64,000 bases of DNA, from assembly GCA_014871385.1 (NCBI GenBank), contig CM026431.1, positions 7,053,778 through 7,117,777 of the forward strand, written 5' to 3'. The position numbers were made by a program, and so were the translations under genes. Each line of letters starts with the position of its first letter. The first letter of the stretch is position 1. Shown piece by piece: positions 44,076-56,700 of this stretch. This DNA comes from Ceratodon purpureus (taxonomy: Eukaryota > Streptophyta > Bryopsida > Pseudoditrichales > Ditrichaceae). The notes under the pieces were generated by a model that did not search any database, was not told where the DNA came from, and worked only from the letters and a program-made list of their open reading frames with translations.

Positions 44076-44894
44076 ATGAACTCGAAAATGTTCAGAAACA
44101 ATCTTCTCTGCAAATTATTGTACGAAACACGGAACTGTTGGAATTGCCAGGAATCCTATATAGTTGAACCCGTCTGCATTTATGAAAATCTGAAAGTGCT
44201 CAGCAAGCGAAACAAGTTGGCAGGATACTCGGACGATGACTGTCAAATTTCTGATGAATGGCCGCATACTGAGGAACCTCAGTGTCGTTGGAAGATTCAA
44301 GAAGATGGACTATATGTCTCTCAGTTCAGTCCTCCTCGAGGTTTAGGGTTTCTTTCTGCAGAAGGGCCAGTTGAAGAGAAATCCATACATCTCGGGACTA
44401 ATTGATTGACTTGGCGACTACTCTGTTTCAATACTTAATGAGCTTCACCACAAATTGATGCTGCTTTACAGACTGGTAAATGGTGCTACAACAGTCAGAA
44501 CACTTCCATCCCGTCTTCAGAGAGAAGCGGAAAATGAACGTACAACATGAGTTATTTTAAGAAGAGCTACACATCCACATTTTATTACGAAATAGACTCA
44601 TGCAAGTTCATTCTCATAGCAACAAGGCAATTCCGCAAGGATGTATTTCTATAGATGCCTCCTGATGACCCAAATGATCCCATGATGTATATTGATTGCG
44701 CTTGGAAAGCAAATGACAGTGGTATTTTTCTAGATACAAGAGGCTGTAATCAAAACAACCCTAAGTGGATAAAACAATTTGATTGGGTTACACGTCGTGA
44801 GCCAGTACTGGATGTGGAGGGCTGTCAGCCAACAGCCAATGTGGATAATAGAAATCCTAGCAAGCGTCCAAAACTGGAAGACAATGGACTGTGA
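44076..44894 (+). CDS. Small gene near the MULE2 left end, one or two exons, unknown function
   Basis: Two plus-strand frames that may be exons of one gene. 44076-44405 (109 residues, ATG) has paired cysteines (NCWNCQESYIVEPVC) and an aromatic stretch (EWPHTEEPQCRWKIQEDGL). 44655-44894 (79 residues, ATG) has DPMMYIDCAWKANDSGIF and NPKWIKQFDWV, ending with a basic patch (NPSKRPKLEDNG) like a nuclear localisation signal. No clear splice pair joins them. No family is recognised. The position mirrors the small gene at the other terminus of MULE1, but the sequences do not visibly match. Confidence 0.35.
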
Positions 44895-45114
44895 CTACTA
44901 TGCACACTAAGGAAGTCATTAGAACATACATGTGCAACGTAACAAACACACCTACGCACGTACAGCAATCGAAGACAGAAAAACCCTCGTGGTCGGTGTG
45001 ATGTGGTCAAAAGCTTTTACCCTAATCATTAACCTCCAACAAAGGTGGGTCATTAGTAGACCTCCCTCTCAATGAGAGTGCCGTAAAACTCTGATTGGTT
45101 TAGGGAGTCTGTAA

Positions 45115-45530
45115 AAAGGTTTGTTCGGGTCCGAGCACACTTAGGTGACTCCCTTCTAGACCCTGGAAAAGGTTTGTTCGGGCCCGAGCACACTTAGGTG
45201 ACTCCCTTCTAGACCCTGGAAAAGGTTTGTTCGAGCCCGAGCACACTTAGGTGACTCCCTTCTAGACCCTGGAAAAGGTTTGTTCGGGCCCGAGCACACT
45301 TAGGTGACTCCCTTCTAGACCCTGGAAAAGGTTTGTTCGGGCCCGAGCACACTTAGGTGACTCCCTTCTAGACCCTGGAAAAGGTTTGTTCGGGCCCGAG
45401 CACACTTAGGTGACTCCCTTCCAGACCCTGGAAAAGGTTTGTTCGGGCCCGAACACACTTAGGTGACTCCCTCCTAAACCCTGTAAAAGGATTGTTCGGT
45501 CCCGAGCACACTTACGTGACTCTTTCTTAA
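45115..45530. repeat. 53-bp tandem repeat with TTCGGGCCCGAGCAC core
   Basis: Units start at 45121, 45174, 45227, 45280, 45333, 45386, 45439 and about 45492, spaced 53 bases. Each holds the palindromic TCGGGCCCGA followed by gcacacttaggtgactccc. The core belongs to the same word family as the palindromes in the large intron at 51536-55031. It lies downstream of the transposase. Confidence 0.95.
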
Positions 45531-45749
45531 ACACGATTTATCGGACCTCCTCAGGAATTAAATAGTTCTTTACATTGCTTTCTTAACAGTTTCTACAATG
45601 CTTCTGCGTATTCAGAGCGAATTTCACACCAAAATGGAGAAATGGAATCCAGTGCTACTGCAAATTTTGAGTAGTGGCCCTTTTAGTCTCACTACTTCAC
45701 CATTGAAATAAATAAAGGTTTAGGTGTGCAAACAACGATTCAGATATCA

Positions 45750-48700
45750 CTAGTTGTCCAAGTACTTCAGAAGGCCACTCTCCAGGACTCGCTTCACCTC
45801 GTTGAAGCTAAAACTAGGTGCATGAATGAATGTATCCGACTCTGAGTCTAGAGCGCAAACTACACTGAACAAATAGTACAAGTGCTTGCAACTAGCCCAC
45901 TGACCCCGCTTCCCAAGTGCCTGCATTGCCATCTCCTTGAAATACGGGCAAGTGCAGGCAGGGTGTTGCGAAATCGTCAGGTAATACTGCTGTACCTTTG
46001 GAAGCTTCCCAGAGTCCAATGTGACGATGCATCCCAGGGCTGGGGCTGGCAGCATGCACAACTTGCTCACCTTCGCATTCAACGACAAGGCAGAGGCACA
46101 ATTATTGCTATGCTTCGTTGACGGGGCCTTCTTGTTCCGTCGGATAAGCTTTCCTGATCGTCGGGTAGGGAATTCATCCGGATTTGCCGGCGTAGGGTAG
46201 GCCGAGAAGTCCACTGCCGGTGCCCGGTCTTGAAAGAGTCTTCTTGGTGACATCTCCTTCTGCTGTGGGAGTCTAAAGCCTGCACTCTCTAGAGACAAGA
46301 TCTCTTTCTTCGTGAGCTTGGTCCCAAGCTTCACGGGCCAAACCTCAGGTACCTTTGGCACCGATAAGACCCACTTCCGTCTACTACCCTTGACGCACCT
46401 GTCAATGTCGTCATTGCAGAAAAAGAACTGATGAGTCTCTACTCTGTCTTTTTTGTAGTTCTTCATGGGGCCCGTGTATGTCGGCGCAGCAGTGCTCTTT
46501 CCCTTCTGCACAATCCGTGCAACGCATTTTTTCTCAGTCACGGCATGCTGGGCGAAGCAGGCCTTGGCGGATGTCTTAGGAAGTCGTGCAATGTGCCACT
46601 CGGAAGGGTTGCAGGCGCTCTCCTCAACTGAAGTGACGTGATGGTAGTCAACTGGAGGTGGAGAGTGGTTGGGGTGAAGGTCGGCTTGGTTCTCTTCGCT
46701 GCTTGTAGGGGACTCTGGTATTACCACAGTAGGAGGATAGTCGCTCTCCCGGCGTGCGGCTCGGGTCTGGACACGAGGTCTTGACACGCTGATCTTATCT
46801 GGCCGATGAGACTCCCGTTCATCTCCGAAGGCAACATCAGGTTTTCTTTTCAGAGAGACACAGACCTCCTCCCCTTCAAGATGCGGGTTCCTGGTGCACC
46901 ATTCCTCTGCTCCTGGCATGTTCAGAATCGCTTCATGTAGAACTTTTGGGTTTCCTGTTCTTGCTGCAGATCTCTGTGCCCGTCGGAGCTTCAGCTCCTC
47001 TTTTGACGGACCTTTCCCAGGTCGCTCCCCCTTCAGGAACTGGAAGTAGGCAACGCATTGCATGAAGGCCCGTACAAAGTCGTCCACAGCGGCGACATAT
47101 AAGTCGCTGCCCCGATCTCCGGACTGCTGCTTCCACCTGTTGTGGATTGATTCAGCAAGGTTGCAGGACGGCATCTCCGCGAGCTCATCTTCGCTGTGAT
47201 TCTGCACACATTGGTGGTTAGGTTAGATAGCTAAGTGTTCAGTAAGTGACTGTAGAGCAAGTTGCATTAGATGCGACAAAGATTGAAAGGACGCAAGTTT
47301 GATTACCAATTCCATGAAGCCTCCCCATTGGCGATAGCGGTGGTGCCAGAACGCGAGCCACGTTTCCAGATTTGAGAGCCCTTTTTCTGTGGCAGCGCCG
47401 GATGACATCCACCATGCTCGGATTGCCAAAAACTTCGTTTCAGCTTCTTCCATTGTCGTCGCGTTCTTGTACTGCTGGCAGAGCTTGATGTGCTGACCTC
47501 GCAGGTCCGGTCGAATGTCAGCCTTTGTATGTTGCTCCAAAGACTGCCTCCAATGGAACAGGCATGTCCTCTCCCTATCAATCATCCTCTCCGAGGCGTT
47601 ACCGCTCCCATAAATTATGCGAACTGCATTGAAGTTCGCTTGGGCACCGTCCGCCATGAAGCCCTTAAAGTTTACCTTCACAACCCCGTGGGTCTCCATG
47701 ATAGCATTCAGATTCTTCCAGAGGACGGACTGGGCTGCCGTGTCCTCTGACTGCATGTCGCACGCTGCGATTGTCATTATCCGACAGTAGGTGGGGTCAT
47801 AGACGTGGCAGGCCATCGTTACCCAGTCCCTGACTCGCCTCACGTGGTCAAACATGATCCACGCGTTCTCCAAGTCACCGCCACTCTGCATACGCTTAAC
47901 TAAATCGACTCCACTACCGGGCCCTACCTCAGACATCTTGAAGACATACACCTTCGCAGCGTCATCGCCTTGCCCCGGAAACAAGTTGTTTTGGATAAAC
48001 TTCCAGTTGCTGAAGCCTCGCAGCATTCTGATGCTATCCATGGTCCCAAAGCGCCTAACAGCCTTGAACGACGTAATGCAATTCCGGATGTTTGGGGAAG
48101 AAAGGTGCTTACAGCGGTCGAAGATTGGTTCCAGCTCCTCCAATCCCAGAATCTTCTGCGGTTCACCCTCCTTGGCCAGAAGTAATGGCCCAAGCAACTC
48201 CTTCGCTGTTTCCAGGACGATGGCGGAATTGGTGGCGGACGGAGTACGCTCCACCTGCTCCCTGATTAAGTTCTCTGTGTGTTCGACGAAGTCGCGGTTC
48301 TCGCCGGATTTCACTGGGTGGTTGTGAGTTCCCAAGTGAACGCACGCTCTCGTCATGTGAGGTCCTGCAGTGACATAGTAAATCTTTGCAGGGCAAAGTG
48401 CAATGCAGGTCGGTGGCGTACTGCAAGATTTACAAACTACAGTTGAACTCTGCGGCGCAGTGAATCCGACTTCGAACAGTTTCTCGGAAATTCCATCCCA
48501 CTCTGTCTCGTTCACTACCGCAGTCCTATTTTCACGTGACAGGTACTCACATTTGACATTGTCACAGCGGAGATGGCCAAGGCACGACGAAGATCGGAAT
48601 GTCAGGTTGAGGTCGTTCTGAATATTCGAGGTAACTGTTCGAGTCCAGGGGTGGCCGTCATACTTCCTATCCATTCCACGTAACTGCTTCGCACCAGACT

Positions 48701-49481
48701 GATGGCCGTTAGCACCAAGGGGTGGGAACTCAAAAATCACATCGCCGTTGTACACTGGTGGGAGGAACTGAACTTCCTGCAATCTAATTGCATTAAAATC
48801 AATGCGCGACAGAACACTCTTGGACCTCTTACGGATGCTAAGCTTCATGAGGCACTGAACGACACTCTCTGAAGGGGTGACAGCAACAGTAGACGCAACC
48901 GAGGACTTCGCAGAGACAAGCACTTCCTCACGATTATCATTTGGAATTGGCACTGTCCTCTCCTTGCTCTCATGGATTGCAGTCTTCTCTATGGTCTCAT
49001 GGATTACACTCTTCTCCTTGCTCTCATGGATTACACTCTTCTCCTTGCTCTCCTGGATCTCAGTGGTCTCTTCTGCGTTTTCACTATCGGAGTCATCACT
49101 CAACTCATAGATTGTTTGAAGACCTGGCTCGGCTTTGACCTTCCTCAACAACGGTTCAGGCTCAATGCACACTGTTGTGGACGACCGGGGAGTAAGCAGT
49201 TCAGTAGACGCACCTAGCCTAGACTCCGGAACTCCGTAAACTCTATACTTCCCAGGTTTCAGCACCCAAAACGTTCCAATCTCATTTTGAGTTGACAACT
49301 GACCCACTGCATGCGAGAGTCCACCAGTAATGTCGTCAAGAAACTCCTGTTCTACATGCAGAGAGTCCTCCCGAAACCGAAATCGAAGACTCAGAGTTGT
49401 GGAACTTATCATAGCACACCCATCTACACCCAATGGAAAGGTAATCGGGACAGAGTGCGAGTCAGCACAAAGGTAGGCCAT
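45750..49481 (-). CDS. MULE2 transposase, two exons, about 1208 residues
   Basis: Exon 1 is 49481-47307 (first ATG at 49481) and exon 2 is 47201-45750. The intron has gt (ttg/gtaatc) and ag (tgtgcag/) borders and phase 0, at the same place as in MULE1. No stops interrupt it. Motifs correspond one for one: CLGHLRCDNVKCEYL, VCKSC, TRACVHLGTHNHP, YDPTYCRIMTIAACDMQ, GFMADGAQANFNAV, CLFHW, HHRYRQWGGFM, then the SWIM finger CTCPYFKE...SCKHLYYLF. The region after the N-terminal domain has an extra tandem peptide repeat (HESKEKSVIHESKEK..., about 48960-49055) not seen in MULE1. The two transposases are clearly homologous but well diverged, so the elements are separate subfamilies. Confidence 0.9.
48957..49060 (-). 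repeat. In-frame tandem repeat within the MULE2 transposase
   Basis: A 30-base unit (ctcatggattacactcttct and tccttgctct on the plus strand) is repeated about 3.5 times. It codes for a charged peptide of the form ESKEKSVIH. It lies in the linker between the N-terminal and zinc-finger regions and probably adds a flexible acidic/basic spacer. Confidence 0.85.
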
Positions 49482-49908
49482 TCCGGGCAGATTAAGTGGC
49501 ACTCGCAACAATGACCCGAGTTAGCAGAAAGTAAGCGCAGGAGATTACACATAAACAAATAAGCACAGAAGCATCACAGAAACAATTCTGTTCGAAACCT
49601 ATTAACAATCAAAAGTTCAGAGAGTGAGAAGCATCATCATCGTGGCTTTAACTTTAATCATTGCTGAACTGTATCTACCTGTATTTGAATTAATGAGTTG
49701 AGAAGTACTATAGCTCTGGACGTGGCGGTCGATTAGGCTGGCCTAATCACAATACTAATGATAAAGGCTGCGATAACAGAGCCATGACATATTATGACGG
49801 CAAACCTACAATCAATAACAGCATCTTGGATAAAATCAAACAGTGAGAAGTACATTGGAACCATCTACATCTTCATGATGTAGAAGTATCTAATTACTGC
49901 ACTGCCCA

Positions 49909-50367
49909 CTAATGTATATCAGACTTGGCGACTGCGCTTTTTAGATCTCTCAGCACTGTTCGTGTCTTTGATACTATTTTCTTCTGGCCCTTCCATGCTC
50001 TCAACTGCATAGCATCCACTACTCTTAGCTTACGTCCTCTAGGGCGGGGGGTACTTCTTAATAAAAGCCTAGAGTACGTTCCAGGTTTGATGACCCCTAC
50101 TCTTGCATAGCCATGGGATGCTTTACTTGAATTGCCCTGGCTGCGCTCAACATTAGCCAGAGCTGGTTGAAGCGACTCACCACAGCCTTTCTCATCCACA
50201 GTATGGACGTGATCGATGGGGGCATCTAGTTCGCTGCAGTCAGGAAAGTTGCATTCCGGAACTGGTTCAAAAGGACCTTGGAATTCATCTAAGGACACGC
50301 GCTCATCTCCCTCCTGCTGTGAACCTGAAGCTAGGTGAGTCGAGGACTGGAGCTGGTTGCTATCCAT
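49909..50367 (-). CDS. Small GTYSR-motif protein of MULE2, 152 residues
   Basis: ATG at 50367, stop at 49909. An acidic N-terminal half with CNFPDCSELDAP precedes GYARVGVIKPGTYSR. A basic tail follows (STPRPRGRKLRVVDAM, RAWKGQKKIVSKTRTV). It is the counterpart of the MULE1 protein at 11728-12180, sharing the YxxVGxIxxGTYSR core and a following Arg-rich stretch, with little else alike. It lies between the transposase and the divergent ParB-methyltransferase gene. Conservation of just the core suggests it is the functional part. No known family is recognised. Confidence 0.7.
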   Translation of the reverse strand: MDSNQLQSSTHLASGSQQEGDERVSLDEFQGPFEPVPECNFPDCSELDAPIDHVHTVDEKGCGESLQPALANVERSQGNSSKASHGYARVGVIKPGTYSRLLLRSTPRPRGRKLRVVDAMQLRAWKGQKKIVSKTRTVLRDLKSAVAKSDIH

Positions 50368-50766
50368 CTCGTCCGAAGCTTACAAGTATCTACACGGGCA
50401 TGGAAAGTCTGATAGTGAATTCTGATACTGGATGAGGCCTTCACTTCACTTATATAGAGAATGATAGTACCAAGCGTGGAGTTGCCCTCTTCCAAGATTT
50501 GTTTTTTTAAAGTGCGTTACATTGATGGACGCCGCTAATAGAAGTCGGCGGTTTTTTAATAAGGTGGTTAACATACAGTAAGTTACTGACAGTATGGAAG
50601 TTGAACTAACTTTCTGGGTCCAACAATGAAGTCCTAGATATTAAAATCTTACCACATTAATGTCATAGTGCATTCGAGAAAATTTGAACATTTAGTCTAT
50701 TCATAGATTGTTGTGTCGAAGGAAGTCATGGATTAAAAAGAGGCTCTCATACTAGCATTCAGAGAG

Positions 50767-53700
50767 ATGATAACCAGGTCGAGTGCGAAAGCTAAGCTCG
50801 AATTTAGTCGGGCAGCTGGAAGAGAGCGACGTCAAGAGAGGTTACGGAGGTTAACGTTTAGGGACGGTTTAGGTACGCCATACAACTTGCGTTCAGCAAT
50901 GGGAAGGAAGGGAGGGAGGTCTAATCAAGCAGGTGTCAACAAGGAAATGGATGACGGCGTCGGGTTTGACGATGGAGAGGTTCAGCCAATTAAACTATCG
51001 TTTCTAGATGCAGATGGTTCTTCACCTAAGAAACAAACTACAAGAGAGGTAAGCCAAAATGATGTCCCCAATTATTATTCTAGTCAGACCATAGATTTTA
51101 TGATGGAGACTCTAGGTAGTTATCGAGTTGGTGGTGATTTACATCCGAAATCTAGGGTTTAGCTTTCGAAAGCACTTGGTGCACCTCGCAGATCCTATCC
51201 CTGTCTCTTCGAACCCTCAAGCACTCTGAATGCTCGTACGCTCCCACTCATTCTCGTGCCTGCATTCCTCCCTGAACTGTGTCCTATGTTCTCGAATTTA
51301 CAAGTACCGGAATGAGCAAACCCAATTTGTATCTTGTGGATTGTTTGCGCAGGAAGGGGGATCACAGTCGAGTGAGTCCTCTTCGGGTCAAGCGAGGCTG
51401 CTGCGGCAGAGCAAGTACCCTTCAAGGGGACTGAAATCTGTAGCGGAATCCTCTTCCGGTTCGAAGAGTCCGAGGATGGCAGACACGACACCATCATGCG
51501 GCGTTGGAGATGAAGATCGGATGCAAGCTGAGCAGGTAATTCAGCCACCCACACTTCTATTTCTGTTGGGTTGGTGGGGAGCAGTGTTGTAGGATTGTGA
51601 GACTTCGAACATTGGAGAAGCGTGGATGAGTCTGCTCGGCAAGGAACTAACTGTAGGGAGAGTAGAGTTGGCGTCTTCAACTGATAGTAACTCTCTTCTT
51701 GTAATCTGCAATTCCGCAAGCGAATGAGATCATCTGCTCCTGGAGCAATCCGTATTTCTAATTCCATCGTACCTCTAATTCATTCTTTTATTGAATTACA
51801 TTATGAGACGAGTCGCAGTCTCAAAGATACCGGTACGTCCCTTGGTTCCCTTTGACCAGGTACATGGTGGTAGTTTCTCCATCGTAGGATGTGTTTATTA
51901 GTGAGAATGTCGATGATGCAATGTAAGATGTGGCGACTTAATCGAATTTGCATTAACCCGAACAATGTCCAGCATATTGAGACGTGTACCTATTTCGAAG
52001 AATAGAGTGATCAGTGACGACCTCTACACCTTGGTAGGCTCCGAGCAGAGCTGCTGGCAATGGTCGGTTGACTAGTGGCAGGAGTTCAGGTTTAAAAAAA
52101 TGAAGAGTGGAGAGCATCGTTAGGGTCCGAGCAGAGTTCTTAGAAGCTCATCTTGAGTCTAGTTCTTGATGAGATCTAGCCACGTCGTCCGTCTATATTA
52201 GTCTACTATGGTAACTTAGTTGCCTATGTCAAGATTGTTCGGTGGGGACCTATGTTCTGAACGCCACAAATTAAGAGAACGAGACTGGGTAGCCATGACC
52301 TGTTTGTAATTGCATAGCCCAAAGCAGACTTTAAAATTCTTCTGTGGAATCTATATATCACTGTACGAACCCAAGTTAAGAAGGCATACTGTTTTTGTAG
52401 ATAAGGTGGAACAATTATTACTCAATATGACGAAGATGCACTGTAAGCTGTGGCGACTTAAGCAGATCAGCTTTGGACCGATCTGGCTCTGGCTTTTTGA
52501 GACGTCCACCTATCGAGAGCACTAGAGTGATAAATGTTAACCCCCTCACTATGATAAATGTTAACCCCCTCACTTCGAGCAAAGCTGCTAAGCGTGGTCA
52601 GCCGATTACTGGCTAGAGTTCAGAGGGAAGTTATGTAGACTGGAGAACAGAGTTAGGGCCCGAGCAGAGTTCTGAGAGGCTGCTGTTGAGTCTGATTGTC
52701 GTTGAATGTGAGCCATGCCATTTGACTATGTTGTGTTGACTAGAGCGAACGTTGTTGACCCCCAGAGTTTGTTAGGCTCCGAGCAGAGCTGCAAGCAGTG
52801 AATCGTCATTAAGTTCAAAGAGTTTCGTGGGATGAATTTTAGAACGAATTGGGTTCCTCGGCACCGATCACAGTTGCTGAAGCAAGCTGGAAGGTTATGA
52901 ATGGTAACTTTGTTTTGTGTACTGGAGCTAACGTTGATGACCCCCAGAGTGTGTTAAGCTCCGAGCAGAGCTGCAAGCAGTGAATCGTCATTAAATTCAA
53001 AGAGTTTCGTGGGATGAATTTTAGAACGAATTGGGTTCCTTGGCACCGATCACAGTTGCTGAAGCAAGCTCAAGCCTCAAAGGGATTTTAATGGTAACTT
53101 TGTTGTGTGTACTAGAGCTAACGTTGATTACCCCCAGAGTGAGTTAGGCTCCGAGCAGAGCTGCTAGTGCTGGTTTCTCATGACGTTCCAAGAGTTTCGA
53201 AGCATTAATTTTAGGGTGAGGAGGGTTGCTTGGCCCCGATCAGAGTTCGAGAAGCCAGCTCAAAGAAATTTGAATCGTAACTTTGTTGTGTCTACTAGAG
53301 CTAACGTTGATGACCCCCGGGGTGTGTTAGGCTCCGAGCAGAGCTGCTAGTACTGGTTTGTTATTAAGTTACAAGAGTTTTCAGTGATGAATTTTAGAGC
53401 AAGGAACGTTGTTCGGCCCCGATCAGAGTTGAAGAAGCAACCTCCAAGGGATTTGAATGGTAACTGAGGAAGAGTGATCGGGCCAAACCAGAGCTGCTAT
53501 CGGCAGTTGTTACAATGCTTAGCTTCAGATCATAGGAATTAGATGTGTACAGAATAACAGTGCTCGGGCCCGAACAAAGGGTTCACGTATCTCTCATCTG
53601 TTACGTTTTTAGGTAAATGTTGACCATTACCCCTTTAAAGCTAACTTCGTGCTGAAAAGTGATAGAATGGTTAGTAAGATTAGGTAAAAACCAACATGAC

Positions 53701-56700
53701 AGACATAACTTGCAGAAAAAGTCATGTGCAATGCTTGCTCCTGCAACTCTGATCGGAGCCGAGCAGAGTTCGGATGAACAGTCGGTTCAGTTCGTTAAAA
53801 AAAAAAAAACGTATGAGGGGTACCCCAAACTCTGTTCGGCTCCGATCAGAGTTGCAGGCGCAAGCTTTTCACACGCTTCGAAAGTTCTATGGGGGCATAT
53901 AACACTGGACAACAGGACTGCTCGGGCCATAGCAGAGTTTTATGCCTCTCTCCCTCAATTAGAGTTGCCATATATTCTGTATTTAATATTTTAACATGGA
54001 CTCTATCCTATGACTTAGTCGGCTCTGCTTGGGCCCAGGACCCCAAACTCTGTTCGGCTCCGATCAGAGTTGCAGGCGCAAGCTTTTCACACGCTGCGAA
54101 AGTTCTATGGGGGCATATAACACGGACAACAGGACTGCTCGGGCCATTGCAGAGTTTTCATGCCTCTCTCCCTCAATTAGAGTTGCCATATATTCTGTAT
54201 TTAATATTTCAACATGCAGTCTATCCTATGACTTAGTCGGCTCTGCTTGGGCCCGAGACGTCTACTTATTTCAAAAAATAGACTGACCTCAGTGATGACC
54301 GCCACAATTTCCTAGGCTTAGTGCAGACGTGCTAACAATGGTTGGTTGGTTAGTCGCAGGACTTCAGGAAAGAAATGTGGACCTAAGAATACCGTTATGG
54401 CCCGAGCAGAGTTCTTAGGGGCTGTTGTTAAGTCTAGTCCTTGATGAATGTGGACCACGCTATTTGTCTATCTTAGTAACTTAGTTGCCTATGTCTAGAC
54501 TGTTCGGTGGGAAGCTAAGTTCTGAACGCCAGAAATTCAGAGAAGGAGAGTTTATAAGCATGACCTATTTGTAATTGTAGAGCCCCGAGCACACTTTAAA
54601 ACAGTTCCATGGTATCTAAATATTATTGCTTGAACCCAAGCTAAGAGGGTTACGACGTAGATGAGGTAGCACAATGTTACGAGGTCATCGTATCAGTTAA
54701 CTAGATCTTACGATTCCTCGGAATGTTTGTGCAATTAAGTAAGGAATCAGATGGCAGAATTCTATCTTGGGGGAATGCGTGATGCCGGCCTCAGGTCTTG
54801 CATGAGCTGTTTACTGCTTAGCTGCAACTCGATGCGAGGAAAGGTGACTGAAGAGAAATGGTTTCTATCCCGGCTTAGGCGTTGTAGATGCCGCACACTT
54901 ATCTTGCTCAGTACTCTTTTAATACAAGGCTTTGTGCTCTGCTCGGTGCAGATCAATGTCGATGTGCATCTCTGTCATGCAAATTATCAATTGTCATTCA
55001 CTTACTAACGGTCGGGTTTAAATGTTCGTAGGACCAGCTTCCTCCAGTCGAGGATATTCACGACGAGAATGCGCTGGTCTTGACTCAGAAATCAGGTGGC
55101 CGAGAGGAAGATTCAGATGGCGACGAGGACTCGCTTGGAGATGCATATGCTGGAAACGAGGACGACATTCGAACACGACAGAAGCTCAACTCTGTGTCGA
55201 CAATTGCAGATATTCGGCTGCAGCCACTTAGAGCATCCAGATTCAGCATTCCGCTGTGTCGAATGCAGCCCATGCCGATGGTCCGCCCAACCTTACATAG
55301 TGATCTTTCAAAACTCGAGCAGGAGTTTGTTCACGGATATCGCGAGGGTGCATCAGTATTCTACGTGTCAACTACTGACGAGGATGGTAAGACCAGAGAG
55401 GTTACCGAGGCTGACACGTGGAAGTGGGGACCAATCTGGACTAAAAAAAATGAGGAGTTTAATAACTTCCTTTTGACAGTTCCAGAGTTAGCTTGCTTTA
55501 CAAACATGATGTTTTTTGTTTGTGATGGAAACCATCGATACCAAGCCTGGATGAACCATATTGATCGATTGCACAAGACGGAGGAGTCCTGGCATTACTT
55601 GGTTGACTCAATTCTCCTAGACACTAAAGGGAGAATTGGTCTAGTCATGCAGTTGATGCACAATATCAACAAGTAAGTATTGCCTTACAGTGAGATCATC
55701 TTAAGCAAGTAGAATATTGTTCCAATACTTTCCTATGCAAGTGATTTAGGGTGTTTCTTTGTATTTGAACTTGTTTAATACTGTCTCATGTGATAGGCAC
55801 ACGGAGGACTCTCATGTGAAAACCAATCCAGTTCATACCCTCTTTAGGGTTCAAAAATACGGCTTGATGCCTTTGGAGCAATTCAAGGATATCTTGTCGG
55901 ATTCTGATTTAAAAAGATGCAAGAAAACAAAGCACAATACATGGCAGACTTTGCCGATTAAAGTGTTTACTAGTTTTATCTTCCAGGTATGTTTGGGATA
56001 CAGCAGATCAGATTGGGCCAGTTCTAAGTTGCGCTGCAATATAGTCCCAGCTACAATGTTAAAATAGGAATGAATGCAGCGATTCAATTGTAACATGTTG
56101 ATTCTCGTGGTGGCTATAAGGCAGGCTTGAACATTCGACTTTGTTTCCATTCGATTTGTCTCAGGGAATTCTTGCAGATGTTTCCCCACGTTCTTGCCTC
56201 CTTTAGTAAAGCAGGTGCAGCTGACTTGTTCTCATGTACCTTTACTGTCTTTGTTTTAGCATGAGATTAGCCGTGCGGCCGACGATGGTTTAAGATGTTT
56301 CTTGGAGCAGAACGATCGTGACGTAACCGAAGCGGAAAAAGTATTTGCCATGAAAGCAGCCGTGAAGAAGGTAACGGAGAAACTCAGGCAGAAGATGAAT
56401 AAACTTGTTGCCGTCGCGAATCCCGAGTTGACACCAGCTTGGTTACGTGAGGTAACTAATTCTTGGCCTCTTCCATAATGCAATGTGTTGAGACTGTACA
56501 TGGCATTTACCCAACACTTTATAAATATATGCTATGATCCACTTGCTTCATATATGCACAATTTCAAGTACAGCTCTCAATGTTGGGCACTCGGCCTCTC
56601 ACGAACTGCTTGGTACCGAGCGGGTTCACATTTGGTCTCTGTGGTGGAGGACTGCCCAGACAAGTGTGTTCGGCCCCTACTAGAGTTGATTACGAACGAA

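Noticed and set aside
44076-44894. Homology of the small MULE2 left-end ORFs with the small gene at the MULE1 right end
   Set aside because: Both are near an element end, but no shared motif could be aligned by eye, so they are listed as separate unknowns.
53659-54286. Repeated short frames starting near 53659, 53889 and 54029
   Set aside because: They translate the intron repeat blocks and duplicate each other because the DNA is repeated. They have no start context or family match.
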